A stretch of DNA of 64,000 bases, taken from positions 992,001 through 1,056,000 of the forward strand of contig NZ_CP133268.1 in the NCBI RefSeq assembly GCF_030915385.1. The letters are read 5' to 3'. The notes under the pieces are model-generated. The model was not told the origin of the DNA and did no database searches. It saw only the letters and a list, made by a program, of their open reading frames with translations. This document shows, in pieces, positions 45,787 to 58,679 of the stretch; the stretch's first letter is position 1; every line of letters starts with the position of its first letter. The translations under genes were made by a program, and so were the position numbers. This DNA comes from Neobacillus sp. PS3-12 (GTDB taxonomy: Bacteria; Bacillota; Bacilli; Bacillales; Cytobacillaceae).

Positions 45787-47136
45787 TTAGATGGCAGTTT
45801 TTGCTGCAACTTCATCATCAAGAACTTTGACAAATTGCCCCTCATTGTATGGATATCCAGCTTTCGTCAGCTTCACCTTTACAATTTTACCAATCATATC
45901 TTCTGTAGCAGGCAGTACCACCCGCAAATAGTTATCGGTATAGCCCTCAAAAAGGCCGCTTTCTTGGTCCTCATTATAATGCGTTTCTGGAATAACCTCG
46001 AGTACTTCACCTTCAAACTGAGAAGCATATTCCTTAGCAAGCTGATCGGAAAGAGTAATCAAACGGTGTACACGTTCATTTTTTACTTCTTCCTCGACTT
46101 GATCTTCCATTCTTGCAGCAGGGGTTCCTGTACGCTTTGAATATGGGAATACATGAAGTTCAGAGAATTTATGGTGTTTGATGAAATTATAGGTTTCCAT
46201 AAATTCTTCTTCGGTTTCCCCTGGGAAACCGACAATGACGTCAGATGTAACGGCTAGGCCAGGTAATACCTCTTTTAGACGGTCTAATCGTTCCCCAAAG
46301 AACTCCATTGTATATTTGCGACGCATTCTTTTTAATACTGAATTTGAACCAGATTGAATAGGTATGTGTAAATGACGAACAATAATATTGGAATCCTTAA
46401 TAACCTCGATGACTTCATCCGTAATTTGACTGGCTTCAATCGATGATATTCGGAGACGCTTTAGTCCGATTACTTCTCTCTCTAAATCTCGCAAGAGCAA
46501 GGCAAGATTATAATCCTTCATATCTTCTCCATAACCGCCAGTATGAATCCCTGTTAAGACGATTTCCTTATAGCCGGCATCAACCAGCTGCTGGGCTTGG
46601 TGAATAACTTCTTTAGGGTCACGAGATCTCATTAAACCGCGTGCCCATGGAATAATACAAAAAGTACAAAAGTTATTACAGCCTTCTTGAATTTTTAAAG
46701 AAGCACGGGTTCTGTCCGTAAATGAAGGAACATCAAGCTCTTCATAAACCCTATTTTTCATAATATTATGAACACCATTAATCGGCTGGCGTTCTTGTTT
46801 ATATTGCTCAATATAATTGAGCATCTTAACACGGTCTTGCGTCCCTACAACAATATCTACCCCTGGAATTGCCATGATTTCAGCAGGAGATGTTTGCGCA
46901 TAGCATCCTGTTACACAAATAACGGCATCGGGATTTTTTCTGACTGCACGACGAATAACCTGGCGGCTTTTTTTATCGCCAGTGTTTGTAACAGTACAAG
47001 TATTAATAATATATACATCAGAGGTTGATTCAAAATCAACTCGTTCATATCCTTCTTGTTTAAACAATTGCCAAATTGCTTCTGTCTCATAGTGATTCAC
47101 TTTGCAACCAAGTGTATGAAATGCGACTGTTGGCAT
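45787..47136 (-). CDS. mtaB: tRNA t6A37 methylthiotransferase MtaB
   Basis: A 449-residue radical-SAM enzyme that converts t6A37 to ms2t6A37 in tRNAs reading ANN codons. The N-terminal UPF0004 domain binds one [4Fe-4S] cluster through Cys in HTLGCKVNHYE, INTCTVTN and VTGCYAQ. The radical-SAM cluster site is CNNFCTFC (about 150). A C-terminal TRAM domain (about 375-440) contacts RNA. I choose ATG 47136, with GGGGTG 6 nt upstream; the in-frame GTG at 47145 overlaps the rsmE stop. Confidence 0.95.
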   Translation of the reverse strand: MPTVAFHTLGCKVNHYETEAIWQLFKQEGYERVDFESTSDVYIINTCTVTNTGDKKSRQVIRRAVRKNPDAVICVTGCYAQTSPAEIMAIPGVDIVVGTQDRVKMLNYIEQYKQERQPINGVHNIMKNRVYEELDVPSFTDRTRASLKIQEGCNNFCTFCIIPWARGLMRSRDPKEVIHQAQQLVDAGYKEIVLTGIHTGGYGEDMKDYNLALLLRDLEREVIGLKRLRISSIEASQITDEVIEVIKDSNIIVRHLHIPIQSGSNSVLKRMRRKYTMEFFGERLDRLKEVLPGLAVTSDVIVGFPGETEEEFMETYNFIKHHKFSELHVFPYSKRTGTPAARMEDQVEEEVKNERVHRLITLSDQLAKEYASQFEGEVLEVIPETHYNEDQESGLFEGYTDNYLRVVLPATEDMIGKIVKVKLTKAGYPYNEGQFVKVLDDEVAAKTAI

Positions 47137-47141
47137 GTAAC

Positions 47142-47891
47142 TCACCCCAATAATTCAAAATGATAGGAAATTGCTGCAAGTGTGTATAATGGAGCAGTTT
47201 CCGTCCTTAAAATACGTGGACCTAACCCACAAAGCTCAAAGTCCGCTTCCTTCAAACGTGAAATTTCCTCAGAAGAAAGTCCGCCTTCGGGACCAAATAG
47301 CAGTATAAGGGATTCCCCTTTTTTAATTTTACTGAGAGTGGATGCAAAAATGGATACTTCCCCATTCCTGCTTTCATCTTCATATGCAGCCAATCTATAA
47401 TCAAATTCCTTACTCTTCAGTAATAGTTTATTGAAATCCATTGGACTAACGACTTCTGGACAAATAGCCCGATGTGATTGTTCCGCTGCTTCTTTGGCAA
47501 TTTTTTGCCATCGTTCAACCTTTTTTGCCGTTTTCTTTTCGTCCCATTTTACAATAGACCTTGCGGCAGTAAATGGAACAAATTCAAATGCGCCTAGTTC
47601 AGTGCCTTTTTGAATAACCCACTCCAGCTTGTCTCCTTTCGGAAGACCACTGGCTATCGTTACATGAATAGGCAGCTCTGACGTCTCATCTTTCCATTCT
47701 ACAACGTCTGCAGCCACATATTCATCGGTAATTTCTGCAATTTCACAAACAGCTGCTTTCCCTTGCTTGTTTACACAAATGATCGGATCACCTAATTGAA
47801 ACCTCATAACCCTTATTATATGGTGACAGTCTTCTCCTTCGATAAAAAAACGATGATTATTTGCGGACTTATTTACAAAGTATCGCTGCAA
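47142..47891 (-). CDS. rsmE: 16S rRNA (uracil(1498)-N(3))-methyltransferase
   Basis: A 249-residue SPOUT-class methyltransferase. The N-terminal PUA-like domain begins QRYFVNKSANNHRFFIEGEDCHHI; the trefoil-knot end has LLFGPEGGLSSEEI (about 195-208) and GPRILRTETAPL (about 222-233), the SAM-binding knot. The probable start is TTG 47891, 8 nt after GAGGG; a GTG at 47900 is too close to that site. It lies between prmA and mtaB as in B. subtilis. Confidence 0.94.
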   Translation of the reverse strand: MQRYFVNKSANNHRFFIEGEDCHHIIRVMRFQLGDPIICVNKQGKAAVCEIAEITDEYVAADVVEWKDETSELPIHVTIASGLPKGDKLEWVIQKGTELGAFEFVPFTAARSIVKWDEKKTAKKVERWQKIAKEAAEQSHRAICPEVVSPMDFNKLLLKSKEFDYRLAAYEDESRNGEVSIFASTLSKIKKGESLILLFGPEGGLSSEEISRLKEADFELCGLGPRILRTETAPLYTLAAISYHFELLG

Positions 47892-47959
47892 ACAAAGCAC
47901 CCTCTCTAAAACAGATTACTATTCATTTTACTAAAAAAATTGACATATTAAAAGGAACA

Positions 47960-47992
47960 GAAAAATGAGGCTGTATTTATTCTCCAGCCCCA
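47960..47992 (-). terminator. terminator after prmA
   Basis: Stem TGAGGCTG/CAGCCCCA (47966-47973 and 47985-47992, one G-U pair) followed on the minus strand by a short U run (47961-47965), between prmA and rsmE. Confidence 0.7.
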
Positions 47993-48000
47993 CATAAAAA

Positions 48001-48942
48001 TTATTTTTTCTTTGCGATGAGCGCTACCCAGTCCTCCATTAAAATGGATTCTTCAATTTCGAAACCGACTTGGATAAGAGCCTCTTTCACCTGATCTTTT
48101 TTCGGCTGAATGATTCCAGAGGCTATAAAGTAACCTTCTGGTTTTACAACACGGGCAACATCCTCGGTAAATCTTAGTATTACCTCAGCAAGGATGTTTG
48201 CTACAACCACATCAGCCGATAAATCTTCACCACCGTCAAGTAAGTTATTTTGAGCAACTGTAACAACTTCACTTACTTTGTTTAACTTAATATTTAAACG
48301 TGCAGATCGAACTGCTACTTCATCTAAGTCATAAGCCCTTATCTGCTCTGCTTCAAGCATGGCTGCTGCAATGCTCAGCACCCCAGAACCCGTACCAACA
48401 TCGATAACTTTATCCCCCGCTTTTACAGTACGTTCTAAGGCTTGAATACACATAACCGTTGTCGGATGGGTTCCTGTACCAAAAGCCATACCAGGATCTA
48501 GTTCAATGATAAGTTCATCACTGTTAACAGGGCTATATTCCTCCCATGTTGGGACGATTGTAAATCTTTCAGAAATTTTCACGGGATGATAATATTTTTT
48601 CCAAGCTGTAGCCCATTCCTCTTCATGCACTTCACTAATGGTTACTTTATTAATCCCGACATCAATATTATAAATGATTAGATTATTAATTGATTCCTTG
48701 ATAGCCTCAACCGTTTCGCCTAAAAAACTGTTAACAGGTAAATAGGCTTTAACAATGACCCCTTCTTCGGGATAATCATTCGGATTAAGTTGGTAGATTT
48801 CACCAAATTGATCTTCCCTTTCTTTTGTTAACTCAAAAGGATCCTCAATAACTACACCGCTGGCTCCTGCTTCGTGTAATATATTCGAAATTGGTTCAAC
48901 CGCCTCATTTGTTGTATGAATGCTGATTTCAGACCATTTCAT
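48001..48942 (-). CDS. prmA: ribosomal protein L11 methyltransferase
   Basis: A 313-residue SAM-dependent enzyme that trimethylates ribosomal protein L11. The N-terminal ferredoxin-like domain starts [17 protein letters not shown]; the catalytic domain has [16 protein letters not shown] (motif I, about 178-193) and [10 protein letters not shown] (about 242-251). I choose ATG 48942, since GGAG lies 9 nt upstream; the frame reaches a TTG at 48957. It ends the dnaK operon group, 18 nt after dnaJ. Confidence 0.95.
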   Translation of the reverse strand: MKWSEISIHTTNEAVEPISNILHEAGASGVVIEDPFELTKEREDQFGEIYQLNPNDYPEEGVIVKAYLPVNSFLGETVEAIKESINNLIIYNIDVGINKVTISEVHEEEWATAWKKYYHPVKISERFTIVPTWEEYSPVNSDELIIELDPGMAFGTGTHPTTVMCIQALERTVKAGDKVIDVGTGSGVLSIAAAMLEAEQIRAYDLDEVAVRSARLNIKLNKVSEVVTVAQNNLLDGGEDLSADVVVANILAEVILRFTEDVARVVKPEGYFIASGIIQPKKDQVKEALIQVGFEIEESILMEDWVALIAKKK

Positions 48943-48960
48943 TTCTACCAACTCCAATCC

Positions 48961-50087
48961 TTACTCACCTTTAAAGGCTCTTTTTACTTTCGAGAAAAAG
49001 CTTTCCTCATGTTCTCCCAGTGGAACAGTTCCACTAACATCTGAAAACTCCCTCAGCAACTGTTTTTGTTTATCAGTAAGCTTGGTAGGAGTTAGAATCC
49101 GCACAAGAATATGCTGGTCGCCCACACCATATCCGCGTACATTTGGAACTCCTTTCCCTTTCAAACGGAATTTTGTTCCAGTTTGCGTACCTGCAGGTAT
49201 TTTCAATTTCACTTTACCATGTAAGGTTGGGACTTCAATTTCATCCCCTAATGCAGCCTGTACAAAGGTAATTGGCATTTCACAATAAATATCATCGCCA
49301 TCACGTTCAAAAAACTCGTGCCCTCGAACATGGAAAACAACATATAAGTCTCCAGATGGGCCTCCATTTATACCTGCCTCACCTTGGGCAGCCATTCTTA
49401 ATTGTTGTCCATCATCGATTCCAGCTGGAATCTTCACATGAATCTTTCGGCGTTTTTTCACTTTCCGGCTCCGCCACAAGTAGAACATTTTTGTTTTATT
49501 TCTTTTCCTGTCCCATTACAGTAATGACATACTCGGCGATTTACAATTTTACCGAATGGTGTATTCTGTTCAATGTTCAGCTGTCCTGTTCCATGGCAAT
49601 GTGCACAAGTTTCAGGCTTTGTTCCTGGTTTAGCACCTGAACCATGACATGTATTACATGTTTCTTCCCTTGGAATTTCGATATCCGTTTCTTTACCGAA
49701 AGCAGCCTCTTCAAATGTAATGGTCATTGTGTATTGAAGGTCTGCCCCCTGCCTTGGTGCATTAGGGTCCCTTCTTCTTGAACCACCGCCGCCGCCAAAA
49801 AAGGTATTAAAGATATCTTCAAAACCGCCAAAGCCGCCAAAGTCTGACCCGCCGCCGAAGCCCTGATTTGGGTCGGTATGGCCGAACTGATCATAATGAG
49901 CTCTCTTATGGTCATCACTTAAGACTTCATATGCTTCTTTTACTTCCTTGAATTTTTCAGCCGCATCCGGCTCTTTATTAATATCAGGATGATACTTCTT
50001 AGAAAGCTTTCGATAAGCCTTTTTAATTTCATCCTTTGAAGCGCCTTTGCTGACACCAAGCACTTCATAGTAATCCCGCTTACTCAT
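48961..50087 (-). pseudogene. dnaJ: chaperone protein DnaJ, frameshifted after the zinc finger
   Basis: The first frame (from 50087) gives the J domain with HPD (YHPDINKEP, about 32), the Gly/Phe linker and all four CxxCxGxG zinc repeats, ending CSTCGGAGK then stop. The second frame continues [18 protein letters not shown] through the substrate-binding C-domain. At about 49461 one G is missing: GCCGGAAAGTGAAA where GCCGGAAAGGTGAAA is needed. Restored, the protein has 375 residues, the same as B. subtilis DnaJ. Co-chaperone of DnaK; fourth gene of the heat-shock operon. Confidence 0.94.
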
Positions 50088-50215
50088 TGATTACCACTCC
50101 CGAATCTGTCACATAAAAATTATTGTAACACCCATATGATAAAAGATGCAATTTTTTTTGGATGTTTCTCTATCTGAATCTACGCCTAGGACATTTTCCA
50201 TTTAATCAACCAGCA

Positions 50216-50250
50216 AAGAAAAAGCCAAAGTCTATAGACTGACTTTGACT
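50216..50250 (-). terminator. hairpin between dnaK and dnaJ
   Basis: A 10-bp stem, AGCCAAAGTC/GACTTTGACT (50223-50232 and 50241-50250, one G-U), followed on the minus strand by TTTTTC. It lies 20 nt past the dnaK stop and probably lowers dnaJ expression relative to dnaK. Confidence 0.7.
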
Positions 50251-50271
50251 TTCTCCTAAGCTGTGGGACGA

Positions 50272-52750
<2,479 letters not shown>

Positions 52751-52814
52751 CTTACTCACCTCCTTAAAGGTCATTTATCGAAAATCTATATCAAAAAATA
52801 TAGTTCATGGAAAA

Positions 52815-52842
52815 GGGGATGGAATAAAAAGGAATTCCACCC
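52815..52842 (-). terminator. hairpin between hrcA and grpE
   Basis: GGGATGGAAT (52816-52825) and ATTCCACCC (52834-52842) pair with one bulge; on the minus strand CTTTTCC follows. It lies 20 nt beyond the hrcA stop and could attenuate or process the heat-shock mRNA. The U run is weak. Confidence 0.4.
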
Positions 52843-52861
52843 TTATTCAATATTTCCAGCG

Positions 52862-53896
52862 TTATTTATTTTGATACAAATTCGTCAATACAGATGTCAA
52901 ATCACTGCTCAAAAATTTCAATAAGCTAATCACTCGTGAGTATTCCATCCGTGTTGGTCCCAATATGGCTATCGTCCCGAGCTTTTCAGACCCAACAGAA
53001 TAAGTAGCGGTGATCAAGCTGCAATTTTCCATGGCACTAATGTTGTTTTCCGTACCAATCTTGACATTTATACCAGTGGGATTTTTCTTAATCAGATCGT
53101 AAATCCAATCTTCGTGTTCAATCATGTTCATGAGATTGCGAATTTTATCCAGGTCATGGAAATCCGGCTGACTCAAAATATTTGCTTTTCCACCAAAAAA
53201 CAACTTCTCATTCGGAGATATTTTAAACGTTTCAGCAACTGTATGAAGCATTAAATCAAAGTTCTGAATATGCTGCCGTAAAAGTGAGGCAACTTCTTTA
53301 TAAATTTTATCGTTTAATTCTTCAAGTGGAACGTTAATTAAGCGGTCATTTAATATATTTACCGTTTTTTCCAGCTCTCCAACGTCTATGGAAGACGGCA
53401 GGTGTAATGTACGATTTTCTACGTGGCCTGAATCCGTGACAAAAATAGCAACAACAGTTTCTTTATTGATCGGAATAATCTGGATCCGCTTGAGTTTATT
53501 AATACTTGCCGCTGGTCCCAGGACAATCGATGTATAATTTGTTAATTCTGATAATATCTTTGCAGATCTTTGAATGATTTTTTCATACTCAAATATCTTT
53601 TCAGCAAAGATCGATTTTATCTTGATAATTTCTTGTTGATTCAACCGTTGGGGTGACAAGAGATGATCAACATAATACCGATATCCTTTTTCAGATGGGA
53701 TCCGTCCTGAAGAAGTATGCGTTTTTTCAATAAACCCCAAATCCTCCAAGTCTGCCATTTCATTTCGTATTGTTGCAGAACTAAAGGCAATGCTCTTGTT
53801 TTTCGATAGGCTTCTGGAACCTACTGGCTGTGCGGATTGAATAAAGTCATCAACAAGAACTTGTAAAATTAATAATTGACGGTCTGTTAACAACAT
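52862..53896 (-). CDS. hrcA: heat-inducible transcription repressor HrcA
   Basis: A 344-residue repressor of class I heat-shock genes. The N-terminal winged HTH (residues 1-75) contains [26 protein letters not shown] and [29 protein letters not shown] (given as two parts); the GAF-like and C-terminal dimer domains follow ([24 protein letters not shown] near the end, in short form). It binds the CIRCE element 13 bp upstream of its own start and depends on GroEL for activity. First gene of hrcA-grpE-dnaK-dnaJ-prmA-rsmE-mtaB. Confidence 0.97.
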   Translation of the reverse strand: MLLTDRQLLILQVLVDDFIQSAQPVGSRSLSKNKSIAFSSATIRNEMADLEDLGFIEKTHTSSGRIPSEKGYRYYVDHLLSPQRLNQQEIIKIKSIFAEKIFEYEKIIQRSAKILSELTNYTSIVLGPAASINKLKRIQIIPINKETVVAIFVTDSGHVENRTLHLPSSIDVGELEKTVNILNDRLINVPLEELNDKIYKEVASLLRQHIQNFDLMLHTVAETFKISPNEKLFFGGKANILSQPDFHDLDKIRNLMNMIEHEDWIYDLIKKNPTGINVKIGTENNISAMENCSLITATYSVGSEKLGTIAILGPTRMEYSRVISLLKFLSSDLTSVLTNLYQNK

Positions 53897-53908
53897 TCAT
53901 CACCTCTG

Positions 53909-53935
53909 TTAGCACTCCCTAACCTCGAGTGCTAA
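53909..53935 (-). promoter_or_regulatory. CIRCE operator
   Basis: TTAGCACTC (53909-53917), nine bases, GAGTGCTAA (53927-53935): a perfect 9-9-9 CIRCE inverted repeat, the HrcA binding site, between the promoter and the hrcA start codon. Confidence 0.98.
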
Positions 53936-53946
53936 TTCTAATAATA

Positions 53947-53975
53947 AATTATCAAATTGAGGGGGATCGTGTCAA
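53947..53975 (-). promoter_or_regulatory. SigA promoter of the hrcA-dnaK operon
   Basis: On the minus strand TTGACA (53970-53975), 17 nt, ATAATT (53947-53952). The start of transcription would fall at or just before CIRCE, so HrcA blocks initiation. The -35 lies at the very end of hemW. Confidence 0.75.
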
Positions 53976-55117
53976 TCATTACATATTCCCAAGAACGATT
54001 GAAATACTTCGTTACCCAAAAGCCGCCCCCTTTTAGTTAAATATATGTTTTTACTATTTGTTTCTAGCCAGCCTTTTTGAACCGAGCTTGTTATTTCATT
54101 TTGAAATAAAGAGATTGGGTCAAGGCCAAACTTGTGAAAAAACTTCGGTATGGAAACACCCTCCTTTTTCCGCAAGCCCAAAAACATTTCTTCCTCCATT
54201 TGCTCAGCCTTCGATACTTTATTTTCTTCCAATACTGGAAAATCGCCCTTCTTAATCATTTCCATATATTTTTTTAATGGTCCAACATTTGACCTTCGAA
54301 ATCCATCAACATAACTATGTGCTCCTGCTCCAAAACCAAAATACTCCTCGTTATTCCAATATGTCAGATTGTGCCTGCTTTCAAATCCTTGCTTAGAAAA
54401 ATTACTAATTTCATATTGGCGATATCCGTGAAGTTCCATCTCTTCCATTAAAAGTTCGTACATTTCAGCTTCAACATCTTCTCCTGGAGTGAGAAGTTTA
54501 CCTCTTTGCATCAAGTTATAGAAAACGGTTTTAGGCTCAATAATCAGGGAATAACCGGAATAATGTGGAATTTCCAATGAAAAGGCCTCTTGCAGTGTTT
54601 CTTTAAAATCTACAATAGTCTGACCGGGTAAACTAAAAATCAAATCAATACTAATATTTTTAAATCCTATTTTCTTGATCGCAGCAATCGAATGAATGAT
54701 ATCATTGGCACAATGTGCTCGGCCAATCTTCTTTAAAAGTTCGTCATTAAAGGTCTGTGCCCCAAGACTTATTCGATTTACCCCAGCATCTTTTAATATT
54801 TGCAATTTTTCAACCGATAAATCACCCGAATTTGCCTCAAAGGTAAATTCCAATTGTTCCCCGGTAGGCAGGTTATTTCTAATGATTCTGCATAAACGGT
54901 CCAGTTGCTTTTCATTTAACGCTGTAGGGGTCCCTCCCCCGACAAAAATGGTTTCTAAGTGTTCCGTACGACAGTTGTTTAATGTCATGGCTATTTCTTG
55001 TTCAAGTGCCTCCAAATAATCATCAACTGGCTGGCCCTGTAAAAATACTTTGTTAAAGTCACAATAATGGCAAATATGGTGACAAAATGGGATATGAATA
55101 TATGCTGATTTAATCAT
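53972..55117 (-). CDS. hemW: radical SAM haem chaperone HemW (HemN-like)
   Basis: A 381-residue radical-SAM protein with the cluster motif CHHICHYC (CX3CX2C, about 12-19), then TIFVGGGTPTAL and GVNRISLGAQTF. It lacks the longer N-terminus of true HemN coproporphyrinogen dehydrogenase, and the C-terminal HemW domain contains NLTYWNNEEYFGFGAGAHSY (a family mark). HemW delivers haem to target proteins; old annotations call it oxygen-independent coproporphyrinogen III oxidase. I choose ATG 55117, 5 nt after GAAGGTGA. It follows lepA, as in B. subtilis. Confidence 0.93.
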   Translation of the reverse strand: MIKSAYIHIPFCHHICHYCDFNKVFLQGQPVDDYLEALEQEIAMTLNNCRTEHLETIFVGGGTPTALNEKQLDRLCRIIRNNLPTGEQLEFTFEANSGDLSVEKLQILKDAGVNRISLGAQTFNDELLKKIGRAHCANDIIHSIAAIKKIGFKNISIDLIFSLPGQTIVDFKETLQEAFSLEIPHYSGYSLIIEPKTVFYNLMQRGKLLTPGEDVEAEMYELLMEEMELHGYRQYEISNFSKQGFESRHNLTYWNNEEYFGFGAGAHSYVDGFRRSNVGPLKKYMEMIKKGDFPVLEENKVSKAEQMEEEMFLGLRKKEGVSIPKFFHKFGLDPISLFQNEITSSVQKGWLETNSKNIYLTKRGRLLGNEVFQSFLGICND

Positions 55118-55136
55118 AAGTCTCACCTTCTCAAAT

Positions 55137-55182
55137 TTAAAAAAGAGGCTGGCTCCCCCTATTCTATCTCGTGGCGAGCCAA
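55137..55182 (-). terminator. terminator after lepA
   Basis: On the minus strand AAGGGGTTTGGCTC pairs with GAGCCAGCCTCTTT (with G-U pairs and one mismatch), followed by U6 (from the A run at 55137-55144). It lies 14 nt beyond the lepA stop. Confidence 0.75.
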
Positions 55183-55195
55183 ACCCCTTTAACTT

Positions 55196-57031
55196 TTATT
55201 TCTTTTGGTTATTATCGTCCATTTTTAAAACGGCCATAAATGCTTCCTGTGGCACCTCAACAGAACCAACCTGCTTCATCCGTTTTTTACCTTCTTTTTG
55301 TTTTTCGAGCAGCTTCCGCTTACGTGAAATATCTCCGCCGTAACATTTGGCCAATACGTTTTTGCGCATTGCTTTGATGGTAGAGCGGGCAACAATTTTT
55401 TGTCCAACGGCAGCTTGAATCGGTACCTCAAATTGCTGTCTTGGAATTAATTCCTTTAATTTTTCAACAATTATTTTCCCACGTTCATAGGCAAAATCCT
55501 TATGAACAATAAAACTTAAAGCATCAACCGTTTCTGCATTTAACAATATGTCCATTTTCACTAATTTAGATGGTTTGTAGCCAATTAGTTCATAGTCAAA
55601 AGAGGCATAACCTTTTGTACTGGACTTTAATTGATCGAAGAAGTCGTATACAATCTCTGCTAAAGGAATATCATAGGTGATCGTGACACGATTCTCACTT
55701 ACGTATTGCATATCAATGAAATTACCCCGTTTTTGCTGGCACAGTTCCATAATTGCTCCGACATAATCATTTGGCGCCATCATCGTCGCTTTTACATATG
55801 GTTCTTCGACTCGGTCAATCTTTTGCGGGTCAGGCATATCAGACGGATTGTCCACTCTTATTTCAGTTCCATCTGTCATGATTACATGATAAATAACACT
55901 TGGTGCCGTGGTAATTAAATCAATATTGAATTCCCGTTCAATCCGTTCTTGAATAATTTCCATATGAAGAAGGCCCAAAAAACCACAGCGGAAACCAAAT
56001 CCAAGTGCTTGGGATGTTTCCGGCTCAAATTGAAGGGCCGCATCATTTAGCTGTAGCTTTTCTAATGCTTCACGTAAGTCATTAAATCTGGAATTATCGA
56101 TTGGATAAAGTCCGCAGTATACCATCGGGTTCATTTTACGGTAACCAGAAAGAGGAACAGTTGCTCCATTTTTTGCGTTCGTGATCGTATCACCGACACG
56201 GGTATCTCCAACATTCTTGATGGATGCGGTTAAAAAGCCTACATCTCCAACTGTCAACTCATCCCGTAAATCTACCTTTGGCGTGAAAACTCCAACTTCA
56301 TTTACTTCAAACTCTTTGCCAGTTGCCATCATTTTAATTTTGTCGCCTACTTTTACCGTTCCTTCGGTAACCCTGATGTAAGCAACTACTCCCCGATAAG
56401 CATCGTACAGGGAATCAAAGATAAGCGCTTTTAAAGGGGCTTCAGGGTCTCCTGTTGGTGCAGGTATCGCTTTAACGATTTGTTCTAGAATTTCTTCGAT
56501 CCCAATCCCTGCTTTGGCAGATGCGAGGACAGCTTCAGACGCATCTAAACCAATTACCTCTTCAATCTCATTACGAACCCTTTCAGGGTCAGCACTCGGC
56601 AGATCAATTTTATTGATGACCGGTAAGATTTCAAGATCATTGTCTAGCGCAAGATATACATTTGCAAGCGTTTGTGCTTCGATACCTTGGGCTGCATCAA
56701 CAACCAAGATCGCTCCTTCACATGCTGCAAGGCTGCGGGAGACTTCATAGGTGAAGTCGACATGTCCTGGAGTATCAATTAAATGGAAGATATATTCTTC
56801 ACCATCTTTTGCTTTATATTTAAGCTGTACCGCATTTAATTTTATGGTAATTCCGCGCTCACGCTCAAGGTCCATAGAATCCAACAGCTGATCTTTCATT
56901 TCACGGGAGGATAAGGCATTGGTCTTTTCTAATATACGGTCTGCCAATGTTGATTTTCCGTGATCAATATGAGCGATGATTGAAAAATTTCTAATTTTAG
57001 ATTGACGTTTAAGTTTTTCTTCTCTGTTCAC
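55196..57031 (-). CDS. lepA: elongation factor 4 (LepA)
   Basis: A 611-residue translational GTPase. G-domain motifs: AHIDHGKST (about 18-26), DTPGHVDF (about 82-89), NKIDLP (about 136-141). Then EF-Tu-like domain II, EF-G-like domains III and V ([12 protein letters not shown]) and the LepA-specific C-terminal domain ([39 protein letters not shown], cited in part). I choose GTG 57031, about 10 nt after AGTAGGAG; the frame reaches a TTG at 57061. Length agrees with B. subtilis LepA. Confidence 0.96.
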   Translation of the reverse strand: MNREEKLKRQSKIRNFSIIAHIDHGKSTLADRILEKTNALSSREMKDQLLDSMDLERERGITIKLNAVQLKYKAKDGEEYIFHLIDTPGHVDFTYEVSRSLAACEGAILVVDAAQGIEAQTLANVYLALDNDLEILPVINKIDLPSADPERVRNEIEEVIGLDASEAVLASAKAGIGIEEILEQIVKAIPAPTGDPEAPLKALIFDSLYDAYRGVVAYIRVTEGTVKVGDKIKMMATGKEFEVNEVGVFTPKVDLRDELTVGDVGFLTASIKNVGDTRVGDTITNAKNGATVPLSGYRKMNPMVYCGLYPIDNSRFNDLREALEKLQLNDAALQFEPETSQALGFGFRCGFLGLLHMEIIQERIEREFNIDLITTAPSVIYHVIMTDGTEIRVDNPSDMPDPQKIDRVEEPYVKATMMAPNDYVGAIMELCQQKRGNFIDMQYVSENRVTITYDIPLAEIVYDFFDQLKSSTKGYASFDYELIGYKPSKLVKMDILLNAETVDALSFIVHKDFAYERGKIIVEKLKELIPRQQFEVPIQAAVGQKIVARSTIKAMRKNVLAKCYGGDISRKRKLLEKQKEGKKRMKQVGSVEVPQEAFMAVLKMDDNNQKK

Positions 57032-57152
57032 TGGTAGTTCACTCCTACTATACTCGCACAATGTACACTATTTTTGATTATAACAGTAGGAGTTTCAAGA
57101 TTCAATCTTAAGTAGTTCAAAGGGTACCTCCCGCTTTTCAAAAAGTGCCAAT

Positions 57153-57183
57153 AAAAAAGCAGCACCGAGTGGTACCGCCTTTT
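57153..57183 (-). terminator. terminator after yqxA
   Basis: On the minus strand AAAGGCGGTACC and GGTGCTGCTTT pair over 11 bp (three G-U pairs) around an ACTC loop, followed by a U run. It begins 5 nt after the yqxA stop and ends the gpr-yqxA transcript before lepA. Confidence 0.85.
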
Positions 57184-57188
57184 TGAAA

Positions 57189-57506
57189 TTATTTTGCAAC
57201 TATCCTTATGATATTTCTTGAGGTATGAGAGATTCCATCTGATAACTCCTTACCCATATAAGAAAAAAAGTTAAAGGAATTCATTTTTTCAAGTTTTTGC
57301 TGCTTTGCCGCTATATTATGGCTGAAATGATCATTTTCAATTGACGTGTTCAAATCCTGCATTTTTAAAGAAATGTTCGATTGTAATTTCGAATGACTTA
57401 TTCCTTTCATACCATTCATGCCATTGTAGGCAAGCTTCATCCCGACAAAAGTAAAAAGGAACATTATGGTTAATAAACAAAAACTTTTAAAAATAAAAAT
57501 TTTCAT
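57189..57506 (-). CDS. yqxA: YqxA family protein (DUF3679)
   Basis: A 105-residue protein with one membrane helix at about residues 5-24 (FKSFCLLTIMFLFTFVGMKLA) and an outside domain containing the GMNGMKG motif and a helical region. Matches YqxA, found before lepA in Bacillus; function unknown, probably sporulation related by position. I choose ATG 57506, since AAGGTG lies 6 nt upstream. In B. subtilis spoIIP lies between gpr and yqxA; here the gap is about 45 bp and spoIIP is absent. Confidence 0.85.
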   Translation of the reverse strand: MKIFIFKSFCLLTIMFLFTFVGMKLAYNGMNGMKGISHSKLQSNISLKMQDLNTSIENDHFSHNIAAKQQKLEKMNSFNFFSYMGKELSDGISHTSRNIIRIVAK

Positions 57507-57551
57507 ATCCTGCACCTTATCTCTTTTTTGGTAGGAGTTTTTTCATGCTTA

Positions 57552-58679
57552 TTACCTTGTATAAAAACCAGCATTTCCTTGATTAACAGTATGATGTAAA
57601 GAAGCATTTAATCCACTTGCAATAAGATTGGCCATATCCTCGATAAACACATCCACTTCTTTTGGAGTAACCATTAGGTTATGCCCTAATGGAGAAAGGA
57701 CCTCATAGATCAATTTTCTTTTTTCATCATCCGAAAGTGTTCCAACTATTCCCATAAATGTTTTCCGTTGTTTTTCCTCTGGAAGATCATCATCCGTTAA
57801 CTTTTTTCGTTCTCCAAAACTCATTCCAGCTGGAGCAAGTGCACGGGATGGGCGGTTGCCCTCCCTCATTTCTTTCCCAAAATGTTTTAAAATAAAGTCG
57901 ATTGTATCACTTGTGATCGAAACAGCGTCAACAACCGTTGGGACGCCAATTGCGATTACAGGAATGCCCAATGTTTCTTTACTTAATTCCTTTCTTTTAT
58001 TCCCAACGCCTGATCCAGGATGGATGCCCGTATCGGAAATTTGAATAGTGGAATTGACCCTTTCAATCGACCTTGCCGCTAATGCATCAATCGCAATAAC
58101 AAAGTCAGGTTTTGTTTTTTCTACGACACCAAAAATAATATCGCTAGTCTCAATTCCTGTTAACCCCATAACCCCTGGAGACAGGGCACTAACCGAGCGA
58201 TATCCCTCTTCTATGTTTTCCGGCTGTAATTGAAACAAATGCCGAGTAACCAAAAGATTTTCACAAACCATAGGTCCCAGTGCATCCGGAGTGACATTCC
58301 AGTTACCTAGCCCAACGACAAGACATGAGTCAGTTTTCTTTATTCCAGTTCCCTCCAAAAAGTGGGAGAACTCATTTGCAAAGATCTCCTCAACCTTTTG
58401 TTGCAGTGGAGTATCCTGTTCACGAATCCCTTGAACTTCAATTGTTAAATACCTACCGGCTTTTTTGCCAAGCTGGTTTTCCCCCTCTCCAGATACTTCC
58501 ACTAAGGAAATTTTTATGTCATTTACTTCTTTTTCTTTTATAACAACGCCTTCAATTTGTGACAAATTTTCTTCTTGTTCTACCGTACCATCAGCTTTCT
58601 GTGCTAAGGCCATCTCTGTGGCTTCGATCGCTAAATCGGTCCTAATTGAGTATTTACTTAAATCAATTGATCCCTTCAA
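57552..58679 (-). CDS. gpr: spore germination protease GPR
   Basis: A 375-residue protease that degrades small acid-soluble proteins when spores germinate. It starts as a zymogen; the propeptide is about 15 residues ([14 protein letters not shown], with cleavage expected before the TDLA-like stretch). The conserved core has [16 protein letters not shown] (about 120-135), [12 protein letters not shown] and [18 protein letters not shown]. It starts with TTG 58679 with GGAGTGAG upstream. The gene marks the organism as a spore former and should be read by sigma-G in the forespore. Confidence 0.95.
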   Translation of the reverse strand: MKGSIDLSKYSIRTDLAIEATEMALAQKADGTVEQEENLSQIEGVVIKEKEVNDIKISLVEVSGEGENQLGKKAGRYLTIEVQGIREQDTPLQQKVEEIFANEFSHFLEGTGIKKTDSCLVVGLGNWNVTPDALGPMVCENLLVTRHLFQLQPENIEEGYRSVSALSPGVMGLTGIETSDIIFGVVEKTKPDFVIAIDALAARSIERVNSTIQISDTGIHPGSGVGNKRKELSKETLGIPVIAIGVPTVVDAVSITSDTIDFILKHFGKEMREGNRPSRALAPAGMSFGERKKLTDDDLPEEKQRKTFMGIVGTLSDDEKRKLIYEVLSPLGHNLMVTPKEVDVFIEDMANLIASGLNASLHHTVNQGNAGFYTR

